DNA from: Diprion similis
Taxonomy: Eukaryota > Arthropoda > Insecta > Hymenoptera > Diprionidae
NCBI RefSeq assembly: GCF_021155765.1
Contig: NC_060114.1
Location: forward strand, 14,269,501-14,333,500
Length of the DNA stretch: 64,000 bases
Direction: 5' to 3'
Shown here: positions 1-13,700 of the stretch, one piece after another
Layout of the letters: each line of letters begins with the position of its first letter
How positions within the stretch are numbered: the first letter of the stretch is position 1
The notes under the pieces: model-generated
What the model saw: only the letters and a program-made list of their open reading frames with translations
Told to the model about the DNA's origin: nothing
Databases searched by the model: none
Program-made: the position numbers and the translations under genes

Positions 1-1700
1 GTATGTTTCGTAAACCGGTAGATCGAGTTGATTGAAGCTGTGGATTAAACGAACATAGGAAAATCAGTTTCAAGCTCACTACTGTCAAGTTATAAATTCA
101 TGATGTCATTAAAGTTTTCCTTTCAAAACTTGTTCGTTTTCAGTTAGTAGTGTGAAATATTTGTTTGCTTTTCTATTTGAATGAATCTTTTTCAGTAATA
201 AAGTTTTGTAAATTAACCAAATGAAACCAATAATTACCATGTGTGCGCTGAAGGTAATCTGTCCGTTGACCTGTCATCTCGATGAATTTGGAACTTTTGC
301 ACGCCATTCATACCTTCTAAAGCACCGAAACCTTGTAGCGGTACTTTCGAAGTCCCAGTGACAAATTGAAGGAATTTCGCTCGATCAGCTTGATCGAAAC
401 CGCGTAAAGCACGCCAAAACCACTGGATCTGTATAAAGTATGAAGAATAATCGATAATAGAACATTCGTTGTAAATTATTGGTTGACAGAAGACAAAACT
501 TACCTGCAACGAAGTCGGACTGTATTTGTGATATTCAGTGTTCGATTTAAGGTCTTCGATGTCCACGTTAGGTAAACCACTAATCAATAGCTCAAGTTCC
601 TGTTCATTGAAGATAGAGATGAGCCGTTTGGGAATTATGTCATAAAATCCTTCCAAAAACGCATTCAACCTGAAGAAGAAACAATAAAAATATAACATTA
701 CACTTGAATTAAGTTTCTTAATGTGCATTTTGACATGATCATCAAAAGAAGGTGCACAAAAATACTCACTGTTTACGAATCGCTCCAGTCATTTTCATCT
801 GACAGACCAAACGAATGTATTCTAATTTAGTTTCTTCTGTAACGACGATATTTCGACCGTTTGGAATCAAGTCTCGTACGTCATTCACTCCGAATTCATT
901 GACCTATGAAGAGCATTACGAAAAAAATTTGAAATTTCTCCAACGAGCAGGAAATTAGAGATAAATAGCTGAATTAAATGGTGTTCCAATTACCTCTGCG
1001 GAAAACGTGAGTTCGTATCCAAGATCGGAGACATTATGTTCGGTAAGGTATACCAGTCCTTTGTAGAAGCTGTAATCTTCGCTTTCCATATCGGTATGTT
1101 TAACAAGTATACCCAAAATGTGTTTATAAAAGCTGCGTGTAAAGTAGCATTCCAATAATTTGTTGTCATAAATAGCCTTGGCTGTAAAGACAAAGTAATA
1201 AGCGAATAAGTAAATGATAAACCGAATATCGTTACGCAATAGTTTTTCGCAAATATGATTATCCAAAAAATGATTACCCACCAATTACTCTGCCAACGAA
1301 TTTGTAGTAACACAGATGATTCGGATTGCAGTGTGACGACGAATTAATCATGTAAGTTACTCGATCACCGGGACTCACGGTAAATAAGGCATACATTGGA
1401 TTGAAGATCTCTCGCGATATAATCACGTACCATTCTCTGAGCAGTCCTCCAGCATCTTGGCCCTCCTCACCTAAATTAGCCAAAGTTTAATTGCAATACA
1501 TCGAAAAAAAAAAAGAAAAAAAATAATAAACAAGAAAATGAGGTCAAATAGATTTACAGAGAAATAAGTACAGGAATTTCACTGCGTACCTTCAAAGACA
1601 ATGTAGAACCGATTTTTCCATTCATCTGCATTTCTACGGTGTAACTCTCTGAAGGAATCTTCGAATATGTGACTTCTGCGTACATGAACAGCTAGTTCTT
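1..1700 (-). other. HUWE1: HUWE1 HECT catalytic domain exons
   Basis: The HECT domain is spread over exons 1-37, 238-428, 504-669, 770-903, 994-1181, 1282-1470 and about 1590-1867. Each border carries GT..AG. Readable blocks include [47 protein letters not shown] and [10 protein letters not shown], all nearly identical to the vertebrate enzyme. The catalytic Cys codon is split. TG is at the end of exon 238-428 and C is the first base of exon 1-37, giving TGC followed by FNQ. The enzyme should therefore be catalytically competent, although its extreme C-terminus is outside the window. Confidence 0.96.
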
Positions 1701-4700
1701 CTCTTCGTATGCCTTCGTCCATTCGTTCGAGTTCTGTTCTAAAGTAGCGTCTCTTGACATCGAAATCTAAAACCCTGGTGTGATCCACAAGGACTGAGAA
1801 AGGTCCATCGGCTAGGTGGGTTGTGGTTTGTCTGAGAATTTGATTGAGAACTGTCCTATGTGTTTCTGCAAAAGCGAAGAATACAAACGAATAATTAAAA
1901 AATTACGTATGCCGAGTAAAATCGGGAAACTATAACGACGACACGTGAAACATCAAACACGTACCAGCAAATTTCAGGAATTTCAATTGATCCGACGGCA
2001 ATGTAACCTGTGTTGCTGGAGCCATATCCCAAGAACTACTGATGACAGCCTCGGGCTGTGAAGTACCTTCGTTGTCCGAATATATAGGTGAGACAGGCGC
2101 CAGATCAGGAACAACGTCGCGAGCCTCAGTCGTCGTATCATTGTTACGTTCCCGAGTCGGTGTGCTAGATGATGAGTGAACTAAGAAGAAGGCTTCAACG
2201 GCGGGCTAAAGTGACAAAAAAAATCAAGATCATGTTAGTCGAGAGACATTTAAATTTGAAATATGACGTTTCAATGAATGTCGACAAATAAAAAGGTGCC
2301 TATTGTACAATTTAGAAGTTGATAGTTTTTAAAAGTGGCCCATGCGATTGAAATCAGCTCCGTGAAATTACAATTTGACAAGGTTGGCAATTTTTCTAAA
2401 AAATGTTGTTTCTTTTCCCTGTAAGATAATCTTCGCAAAAGCTTACAATTCTTTGAATATTTATTCATTGTTTTCAAAATGATGAAGGAATGTCCGAAAA
2501 CTGTTGAGCTTTTGCAAGGTTAATCTCCGATAGATATAGTATTCTGAGAGAAATCAGCAATCTTGTCACATCATTATTTCATACAGCTGATTTCAGCCGC
2601 ATTAGTTATTCGATAAAAATGATTGTCCTTACTTGTAAGACTAGGACGGCGTGATGATCGGGTGTATGTTCAAGTTCGAGTAGACAAGCGCTTAAAGTTT
2701 CCCAAAGATTGTCGAGCACCAAGCTCTCGCTCAACAATGGTAATATTGACTTTTCTTCCTCGTCGCGTGTGGTCGAAGCCGAAGGATCAGCATTGCCAAC
2801 GGAAGCTTTAGGAGGGTCTGTATTAGAAACGTTCGACTGTGTTGTGTCCATAGCAACAGCCTCGACATTTTCCTCCGGTACTGTGACAGGTGGTTGTTGA
2901 CTCGTGGTACCAGTGTCCATAGCAGTTTCGGCGGTTTGACTAACTTCGGTTTTTTTCTTATGAGCCAAGCGAACCGCTTCTCTTATCTGCACGATCACTT
3001 TTAGTATACGTAAAAAGAATGCTTGACTAGATGTTTTGCTGACAAGTGCACCCATCGACGGAAGTTGGAGATCGCTACCCGCCTTAACTTTGCTAGGTGC
3101 TGTCACAACAACGTTGTCATTGGTGAAACGATCGTGCAGAATGCCACGACCACCGCTTCCCGAACTTGTGGACGGTTGTTCTTCAATGGAATATCGTCGG
3201 TTTATTTCCCGATTCAATACCTTCAGCTCCATCATGAGATCGTTGATATGTTCACAAACCATGTTTGCCAGTTCCATTGCACCTTCCAGAAGCAGTTTTA
3301 ATATCAATTGTCTGGTAGGATCTGGGCAGTGGGAAAGATTGAGAAGCAGTGCAGTAGCATCCTCCAATCCTTCTTCCGAGCAGCTTTTGCTTGTCAGAAC
3401 TTGGACCGCCAGTCGAAGGTGTCCTTCGGGGGCCGCGACGCTCTGTTCCTTGCCTACGTCAACTTTTTTATTCTTGGTTCCCTCTTGTCGACGGTACGGA
3501 TTAACTTCTGTGAGACCGATGGATATAAGGGACAGAAGTCTGAGCAGTTTATCGGTGAGTTGACTACTTCTTTTAACGACTGACCAATTCAGCATTGAGA
3601 TCAATTGACCGAATGCGGAAACCTCGAATGATGTCGTACTCTGTTCAGGTTCCGATCCCAGGTTTGAATAAGAGTGAGTTCGAGCAACAGATTTTCCCTT
3701 CTTGGAAGCGCAAGAGTCCAGTCGCAGCAGCATGTCCCAGAAATCGGGCAAATCACTCTTTCCAGGTTTAGAAGTAGACTTTGCTTTCGTTCCAGTTTCG
3801 TCTTTCGCTAAACTTGTCTCTTTCTCTTTTTCTTTGTTCTCCTTTGATTCTTTCTCCTTCTCTTTTTCTTCAACCTCTTTGGATTTTAGGGGTACAAAAT
3901 ATCCCGGGAAACTTTTCGCCAACGATATCAGCAGCTCCAGGGTATGTCTGTCGCATAGGAGGTTTTTTGAAATCAGTATAATCATATTTTATGGTAATTT
4001 TATCGCAGTTATTCTCCGCCATAATTACTGCCACGAAAATGAAGAATTATCAAGTGAATAACTGACCTGCATACAGTTGGCGCTGCTTGTGGATGTATCG
4101 CGATAACGTTGCACTGTCGTTCGGATCTCTTGCCGCCATGTCTTGTTATATGAAAAACGTTTGCTCTGCAACCCAGCGCAGCATCCATGCTAATATTGAG
4201 CCAAGACTGAGCACTGTTACGCGTTTCAGCTACCTTCGGCAACCTGTATGGACAAAATAGAGAAACATTGAAGTAAAAAAAGAGATTATTAATCGTAAAA
4301 ATTGCAAATAGGACGCGATGACGAATGCCTACCCAAAATCTATCACCGGATATAATCCTTTTCTTTTAAATTTCCCACCAAAATCGGCCGCAGCATCTTT
4401 GTTTTCGTCGTTACTTCGTTCCATAATGGAAAGTAGGGCCCTGACGACCCATTCTCTGGTACTGCCGTGGTAGCACAAGTTTCTTATCACTCTGTGAAGC
4501 CGTAACGTGTTGATTTTTGGCTCATCAACAAACAGCAATACCAAGAGACAAGCCATAGATTCATGATCTAGAAGTTGACGTCCCCTCAGTCGTAATCCAG
4601 CGCCCTGGTGATTGATTCCGGCTTCGCCCCTGGGATTCCAAGAACTCCATTGCGCACGCTGAGGCACCGTATGAATGGCGTAACGAGTGCCTCCTCCTCT

Positions 4701-7700
4701 GCCTACACATTATTAATCCGTTAATCAAAATAGTGCCTCAATTTTTGGAAAAGGGATGAAGAAAATTAATACTGTCGTAGAAACCGACCTCGTCCAGAAT
4801 TCCTCAATATACTAGACAAGGCGGGATTGCTTTGAGTGACATGACTCAGGATTCTCTCCTGCATCATTCGTCGATTACGAGCTTCCCAATCTCTTCTCAG
4901 ACTTTGCGCTTCTTGAGCAAGGTCAGGGGGTAGTACAGATATTTGTGATTCCTCCATATCGGTGAGTATCTGTTATAAACATTGAAACAATTTGTTAAAC
5001 CAGTATTTAAAAATTAGAACAAATCATGTAGTAACAAACAAATCAGTAAAATTAATCTGTCACAGTTCGGTAACAAGACAAAGCCGCAGTTCTGAGTGCA
5101 AAAATTGCTGATACAATCTTATCACACTAATCACTCCAAACCGTCACAAAACTGGTCGAAAATTTCGTATTTATCGATCTAAGTTACTTCCAACAAGATT
5201 AATCTTTCGATTATCTTACAGCTTGTCGCAAGGATGGTTGCAAGTTCTGGAAGAACGCTGCAGCGTCGACAGGATCTTCTGGATTTGCAGATGCAGCAGC
5301 ATGGCGTTGCTGCTCAAGCCGTTGCTGAGCAAGAACCTCTTCTTGTATAGCAGGTGGCAATGCGGCTAAAAATTCTGGGTTTACTTCCACTGGACCAGTC
5401 GGCTCTTCGACGACTGTAGCTTGCGCACGTTGTCTGATGCGTTGAAGCCTATGCATGGGTGAAAGATGATATGTAAGAAAAATGTCAAGTCAAATGAGTA
5501 ACGTAGTTGCCAAAACATTCATGTAAAAGTAAAAAAAAGTGAACGTACCTGAGCTGTTCAGCTATGACTTCTTCACGCATATCCTCAGGTAAGGCAGCGA
5601 GGAAAGATGGATCGACCCCGTCAGGCAGTTGTTGCTCTTGTTGTTGAGGTGGTTGTTGATTTTCAGACTCTTGTGGATTGTTTTCAGCAGAAGACGAACT
5701 TGGACCTTGGCTGACGACATTGGCGCTAAAATAGCAATAAGAAATGTGTTAGAAAATCTGATGGAAAAAAATATTCATATTAAAAAATCAACGAACTCAG
5801 TGAGACAAGAAAGATCTCGAAAGTTGATTAATGCGACTTACTTTCGCTCAACGTTTAATTGAGTGTCATCAGTCAGCAGTCTTCTAATCCAATCCGTAGG
5901 ATTACCGCTGCTTTCGATATCTGTTGGAAGATCTTGGTAGACCTCTTGATTAAAGTCAACAAGTATCGGTGTCGCACCACGATTTCGTAAATTTATGGGT
6001 GATAAGTCTTCGGGGTTTCTTATGTTTTGCCCTGTATAAAAAATCACGTATAAACTTCCACGATTCGAAATTGTACAATCAATAGACCAAGTTGACTGGG
6101 ATATACAACTCTTTACACATCAAGCTGCCGTGTATGAAACAGAAAATTTCAACTCACGTTGCAGTCTAGTAGCTTCAGATGCGCTTGGTCGTAGAACCGA
6201 GTCCACAATACTCTCGGCAAGTTCGAGAGTTGCATTACGAGTTGCTGTCCTAGGATCCCTTACTTCGGAAGAACGTTGTTCGGCTTGAGGAGGAGGTGGG
6301 GTACGATCCTCGTCCTCTTGAACAGTGACTTCCATTTCTCCTGTTACTTCTGAGTAGGGCAAGGAGTTTTCTTTTCAAATTACACAAATATGATTTTGCA
6401 TTACATTATACCTATTATTTCGACAAATTTTCAATCATATTTTCGTAGATTTTTATGAAGAGGGAATGAAATGAAACGGTTTCAAATCTTACCGATAATA
6501 TCGTCTACTGCTTCAACAGCAGCTTCAACAGCTGCAACTAATTGCCTTGTATCTTCTCTCAGTGTGCTGGTACTGGCTGATGTTATCTGTTCATCAGTAG
6601 CTACTGTAGTAGCAGCTCCATTAGCTGTAAAAAGAACTATAGTTATTGTAGAACATGAAAGAGAAAAATATTACTTGTGAAAAAGTTTTAACCGACCATG
6701 AAAGATTGATAATAAACAGCAATTGAAGTGGTGTACGTACATTCGGTATTACTCGGTTGTTCCTTTTCTGATTTTTCCTCCTTTTCTGGCTCCTTGTCGG
6801 TAGCGTTATGCTTTTTACGTTTTTCTTTCCTTTCCGCCAATTCTATATTTCTGTATTTCTCAAGGCCGGGTATAAGCTTCTGTACAACCCCTGCATCAAA
6901 GAATGATTTGTGTGATAGGTTTTGTGATAAAACTTGCAGAGAAAACATGTAAAGATCTGATGCCATAAGCATAAAGGTGAGGATATAAAATATGCTTACC
7001 AACACAGCAATCAGGCTGTGAATCTCCATCAAGTAGCTTACTCTCTTCTATCCACCAGTGTAAGGCCGTGGGAATATTGTTTAAAGTTGCGGCGAGACCT
7101 GGGCCGAACAAATAACCCGCTTGATCCTGACAAAATTAGTAAAGAATATAGATATTGTTCTACGTTGATTAGTTTTGCATTCTAATGAAATGTCCGAGTT
7201 TTATTTCTCACTATTTAGCTAGGCGATAATTTGTAGTATTTTTATTTTAAAATACTTGAAATATACTCACAACGAAATCGATTTGTTCTTCTTCCTGATT
7301 TGTGAATATTCCAAGCCCATTATCCATAACTACAACTCGGGTATCTCTAAAACTTGACGCTAATACTTGACTCGTGGCTAACGGCAGTGTTTGTGCTGTT
7401 GGTCCAAGAAGTCTAGAAGGTTCAAGCGATGAAAAAATTCAATTTTAGTTTCAAGCCCGTCAGAATTCATTAATAACCTACTTAATATCTAATTTTGTAA
7501 GAAAGAAAAAACAGAATACAAACAACATACCTTTGTAAAATTACAGGCGGATTGGTATTGCGAGGATTTGCCAACTGGAGATACTGATAACGACGTTGAC
7601 GAAGATTACGTTGAGCTCTGGAAGCTGGCAACGATGCAGCCTCCAAATTATTTCGAGCCATCAATAAAGGATGTGAATTGATTCCTATTCCAGACAATAT

Positions 7701-10700
7701 TACGTGTGAGTATCGATGAGTAGAAATAGCGGATTTGGAAGACTTAAATTTACAAAGCAGAATATTCTGCATTGAAATAGGGAAAAATATTAAAATGTAC
7801 ATGAAAAATAAATTCAGCCATTGTTCTTACCATTACTTTCGACAGCAGTCGGATCGTCAAAGATTCCAAAAGGTAGTGGAAAATTGGTGTTCCAAGGAAG
7901 ACTTGGTCCAGTCGATGCCGGAGTTGATGACCCATTGTCGTGATTATCGTAACTGTGTTGAATCATGACTACATTCCCACTGTCCCGATCAGCTGATGGT
8001 AGCATGCGGAAAACGCCTTCTCCGACATCGTCGTAAAACTCCATACCATCTTCTTCATAATTTGAAGAACCTTCTTCCTCTTCCTCTTCCTCCTCTTCAT
8101 TCTCTTCGGCTGTCAAATCGGATTGAAATTGTAGTACATGCAGAAGGTTGAAAAGTAGAAGTTCTGAATTTTTTAATTCAGAATCCAAATTAGCTTTTCA
8201 AAATATTTACCGTCATCTTCTTCCTCCTCTTCATCGTCGTCATCGTCTTGAACTTCATCCTCGTTATCGTCGGATGGATTGCTGTCAGAGTCGGAATCGG
8301 AGCTCATCAGGTCCTCCTATGGTTTAAAAACATTATTTTACATCAAGGCAAAACATTCAGGGAATAGACGGAGGTTACGGAAAGGACGTTACTCTTACTG
8401 TAGTATCTCGTGCCGGATCGAATTCACCTTCCGCTTCTCGCATCGCTAAACTTTCCTCATCAATATCCATTGGTCTGTGAGGCCGAGAGGGCGGCTCCTC
8501 CGTGATGGCCGAGCCGTCCCTAGAGAAAAGTACACTACTTGATTATAAATAATGTACTAATGCATAAAGGATATATTTTCAAACAAACGAATAAGATAAA
8601 AAACGAGTATAAATTCTGACCGGCGATTCAAAGTTGTTCTATATATAAGACAAAATCTAAAAATTAGATTGAAAAGTGCTTCGAAAATAATAAATACGAC
8701 ATTAATAGGCCTAAAGTAAATGGAAACAACTGATCCATCGAGATAGCCGAATTATAATCGTCAAGACACAATTTTACCTCTCCAGAAGTTGGTCCATGAT
8801 ATCATCTAACGCAGCTTCGTCCCCTTCTTCGTGAACATGACTTTCGGAAGTGGGTTCAAGGCTCTCGGCGGTTACAGAGATATCGTGTTCTGTATTCTCG
8901 GCGTCTTCGTTTGGCTCTTCGCCAACGGCATGAGTAGCTTCAGAATTTGTGGTCCCAGTTTGTTCACCGATTCCAGTTTCCTCCTGAGCGTTTCTACTAT
9001 TCTTTGGTTTGGTGAACTTTGAACTAACAGCGCCAGGCATGGGCTGATTTATAATTCTGGACAGAGTTTCGAGCGGCTTTAAGGCGGCGTTAATAGTCCC
9101 AGCCATATTCGGACTAGAAAGATCGAGACTGTGGGGTATTTTTGCCAAATCAGTGACTATGCCCTTCTTCAACATGATCCTAACGATGTTGTTGACGTTA
9201 CTGTACTGACTAAGTTTCAACGATGCTCTAAGATGAGTGTGAGCAGTGGGTGGACAGTTATCGATCATTGTCGATATAAGTCCGATCAAAAGCTGAAGCT
9301 GAGCATGTTTCTCGGAACTCTCAGGAAGCGCCAAAGATCGCGTAAGGGCAGCTTTCACCTCGGTTACAAGCGTTGTTTGAGCATCTGGCGAATGATTGCA
9401 CGAAGCAAGAGCAGCGATGAGCATTCGTGCCATGCTGCTGCACTGCCTGTCTCCAGTATTTTCTGGGAGCATTGGTAGCAGTTTGTCGAGAAGAAAAGCG
9501 AGGGCGGTCGTATCCTCGACGACGAGTTCGCTTTGTCCTGCGCGATAAGTGTGCTCGGTGATGAGATTTGCAACCGCACCATACGAGCGCACAGCTTCGG
9601 CAAGCATTTTCAATATTGCAGATTTTGGCAGTAGCGGTTTTTTCGCTTCCTCAGGTTCAACTTTACCGTTATTACTGATATCCGCGTAGATTTTCAACGG
9701 TGTTAATTGCGACACTTGATCATCATCGTCCAAAGCATCACAGTTGGCTGGTGTAGCACTGCTGCTGCGAAGTATGTCTCGGCGGGATGCCGAGGCTACA
9801 CTCGTCGATGATGAGGTCGAATGAGGGGCTGTTTTTTTCTCTGGACTTCCGATTGGTGTCGACGATGTAGCTTCATCCGCTAGCACAGGCATCGGTTTGA
9901 TCAGCGCGTTCAAAAGGTCTTGGATAACACCGACCGAAACTTCTTCAACCATTGGCATAGCTGGTGAATGAGTAGGTGGGAGCGCCTTGACAAGTAACCT
10001 GTTATCGACGTCGTCACCTGGTGAGGAAACGCAGATTCTTAGTCATTTTTTTTCATCCCATTGAATTTGCAGTTAAGTTGAACATTCCTAGTTCTAGTTA
10101 AACTTTCGTTACTTTGGTAGTTAAAATTTAATTTTTATTTTTTCAAACGGAATTACCGAACTTACGTTTCAAGACATTGATATCGACTCTGAGAATATTC
10201 TCGCATACTTCTCTGTAGACTTCTGGATTACGACAGACGGCGCTGCTGATTTGCCTCGTCATGTATAATATTTCTTTATAAGCAGGCGGAATGTTGGTTA
10301 AAGTACGAGCTCGAACAACCTGAAACAATCACATTTACAACCCGTTGGAATAAAAGATACATTCTTCGAAAATTCGCTGATTTTCAAATTATTGTGATGT
10401 AATTATTTCTCACCTTTTCCATGGCAAGACAGAGGGTTCGTGGTTCTTCCAAAGTATGTCTAATCAGCAGAGTGCTAAGGCTAATACAGCCAATAAAACT
10501 GCTTCCCTGTGTCATGTCGAGTAGCAGTTTCACGCCGCCTTCCCGGGCGAATACCTCAGCATTTCTATAATCTCTAGTTAAACGTAGGCAGACTTTCATC
10601 AAGGCGTGCAAAGCATCTCGATCGACCGGTATTGCCAGAAGTTTGACACACGCGCTGTAAATAAGTTTAGTTAGTTATTATTTGTCTTTCAGTTTGTTCC

Positions 10701-13700
10701 GCATTGAACAAAAGAACTGGGACGTACCGGACAATGTTTGGCGCAACTGCAGGATCCAGTCCTTGAACAACGGCGTTGCGTTTATCTTCTTCGGGACTGA
10801 TAGCGGGACTTGGACAACCCTCGGTATCCATGTTTGATTCGGTAGTGGGATTGCCATCTTCTCCAGTGGCATTTTTCAGCTTGAATTCCATCGTTATGGG
10901 TCTTCTGTTATCGCTGTCTTCGTTCACTTGTGTCATGCATGAAAAAGTGATGAGATAACGACGCCTACCGCATGTTATTCTAACGCTGGATTCTCCCGCC
11001 CGATAAGCGTCGTTAATAGCGCGGTTATTGATGGACGAGTACGGCGTCCACTTTCCGGTACTTAAGTCGAACCATTTCCATGTTCGGTTTGTCACCTAAC
11101 AAGTCAAGATGATGCGTTTAAACATCATGAAATCTATTACAAACAAACTGGGGTATGCAAAAAACATGACAAAAGCAAGTGTATTGCTTACCTTGTGCAT
11201 AAGTTGTTTTCTTTGTGTAAGAACAGCGACTTTTTCAAGACGATCTATGAGCAGGAGTAGTGGCGCCAGCCATTTTGGTGTCTTTACATTTCCCGCAGTA
11301 GCGTCTTTGTTGTTTTCCTTGAGACTTTTATTTGATTTTGATTCAGTAAGAGGTCCTTCGCTGACTACCAGTAGCTTCACAAGTTTCTCTGTGATGCCAC
11401 ACTCTGCCACTATTTGTGCGCAAGGTACGCGCATTTCTTGAAACGGTCCCTACAAGAAATTGAATTCAATCGAAATGATCTAAGATATACTTTAAAAATA
11501 TTTAAATGCAAAAAGAAGCAGAAAAAGTGTAGAGAATTTTTCTTTGATGCTATTTTACTTAATATGATGATCTGTCGCTGCAAACCTACCTCAAAAAATA
11601 AAGTATACAGGTATATGCGACCTGCAACCTTGCTAGCTTCTTCGCACTCAATTAGTCGCGTTCCAGTATTTTCTCCACCATTTTCGGCGATATCGATCAG
11701 GAAGTCGACCAAATCTGCGATCTAAAGACAACATAAATCGTAAAGCAATGTATCCAAGAATATGCGGGTTATGTTTGTAAGAAATTTTGACTCTACTAAA
11801 CTTACTTCTCTTATCAGTTGACGTAGAGTGCCATCACGCCATTCATCACCGTTTCGTTTTGTAATGGTAACCAGGAGATCGCAGATTCGATAGACAGTGT
11901 CTGGCATAAGATCCAGTAAGTTTAAACACTGTTCCAGTGTGCTGTGAGTAAATTCGTCGATACTTTTACTCGGTGAAGAGTCTTTCGCAGGTTCTTCTGG
12001 ACCGACAAATTTTCGCGGATCTGTATCCCCGAGGGACATGGCTATAGCGTGCATTATTTGGTCGTCATCCACTAATTCTAGATCCATTATTAAACCTTGT
12101 CCGCTAGCGTCTCCAGCAGGGGCGTCCTGAAAATATAGGATATCAGTTAAAGCGGTAGTCGGATGATCGTGGAAAGGCGAAAGCAGAATCCTTCTTGTTT
12201 TATACTTATAGTTGGTAATTTAATTACAAAAAATCAACTCACCGGTCTACGCAAAGTTGCTGGATTTGTGAGAAGGTAATCTGTGGCTTGTTCGACATTA
12301 AGAGTATGCAACAAGGCCTCGATGCAGTGAGCTCTGCTGAATCCCATATCCATGAGTTGACGCAAGTGTTGGGGATTAACATCTGCTTCAGGCTCTTCTC
12401 GTCGCTCCGTTGTTGAAGCCGTCACAGTGTTCACAGAACTACTGGCTCCAGTGGTGCTTGCTGCAGTCGAGGTACTCTCTACTCCTTCTTCTTTTTCGGC
12501 ACGTTCCTATGTGAGATTGAGAATGATATTAATTCGGAATCCAGATATTTAGCAATTTTCTGCTTTCTACAAGCAGTATTATTGAGAACTGATCAATACA
12601 GCTGCAAAATAACTTACCTTGATGATTTTTTCACCACGAAGAATGTGACGGAGAATGGAAAGTATCGATTCGGTCATGCGTGCCCCATAATTTTTCAATG
12701 GTTTTTTGCCCCACATAAGCATTACAGCTTCGAATGCTTTCTGTAAAAGGAGGAAGGAAAACGATAGAATTACATACTTGTCAGAATGAAATGAACAGGT
12801 GCTATTCAGATGAAACGAAATATTAAATACAATAGCCTGATAGTGTTATATTAGTACCTTGTGGATGTCGGTAAGATATTTTATCGGATCGAACGTTTCG
12901 TAAACTCTATAAACTCCGATATTTTTAGAGGAGACTGCATGTGGCGAATCTAGTATGGCTTTTGGGTTGACCATTTTTTCCAGGAGCATGAGCCAGGCGT
13001 CTAAAAATTCGCCGGTTCCATCAGGGAGATCAGGATGCTCTAATCCTTCGGACAACGGAAATTGCCCTCCGCCAGACAATGCCCAATGAAAAGTACTGTG
13101 AATGGATGAAAATTACAAAACAATAAATACAGAATCGACGAACAAACTAACACATTCTAGTATCGTAGAAAATTTAACAACTTACGCAAAGAACGCTGCC
13201 TGGCCTCCAGAGTGAACAAAGGTTTGAAGCATCAAGTGATACGGATGTCTTTTCTCATCGAATAACATCGGCGAAGTAAATCCGACGGAACAAATGAGAA
13301 ATGTAAGTCGAAATTTGGGAATTGGGGAAGGTGGAAGCTTATCCCATGATAATCCACGAGTCAGCAAGCCATTCAGTGCTTTAGCGACACTACGAGCTGC
13401 TTGAGACGGCAGAGATGGAGTCATGGGAAGCTGCTGACCCCTTCGTTGTCTTATTGGTGATCCAACGCACAACTGAAAATCAAGTCCACAATGTTAGAAA
13501 TTAGAAACATAGAAAAGTTCAGGAACTAAATTTGAAAATAGAATTAAACTTTCAAGTGAAAAGTAATCGTCTGATCGAATGCTGCCGCACCTTTACAAGA
13601 AGGCCAAATAACTCTGCTAAGGCTCTTCCAAGTCGTGATGAAGCCCCGAGCAAAGGTTTGATGTACTTTAATTGATGAGTACTTGGTGATGTTCTGCCAG

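Noticed and set aside
2207-2635. Box C/D-like TGATG and CTGA strings in a HUWE1 intron
   Set aside because: The boxes are imperfect and not paired with a terminal stem, so a snoRNA is not supported.
3023-3583. Long plus-strand open frames opposite the large HUWE1 exon
   Set aside because: They are antisense shadows of a strongly conserved coding exon.
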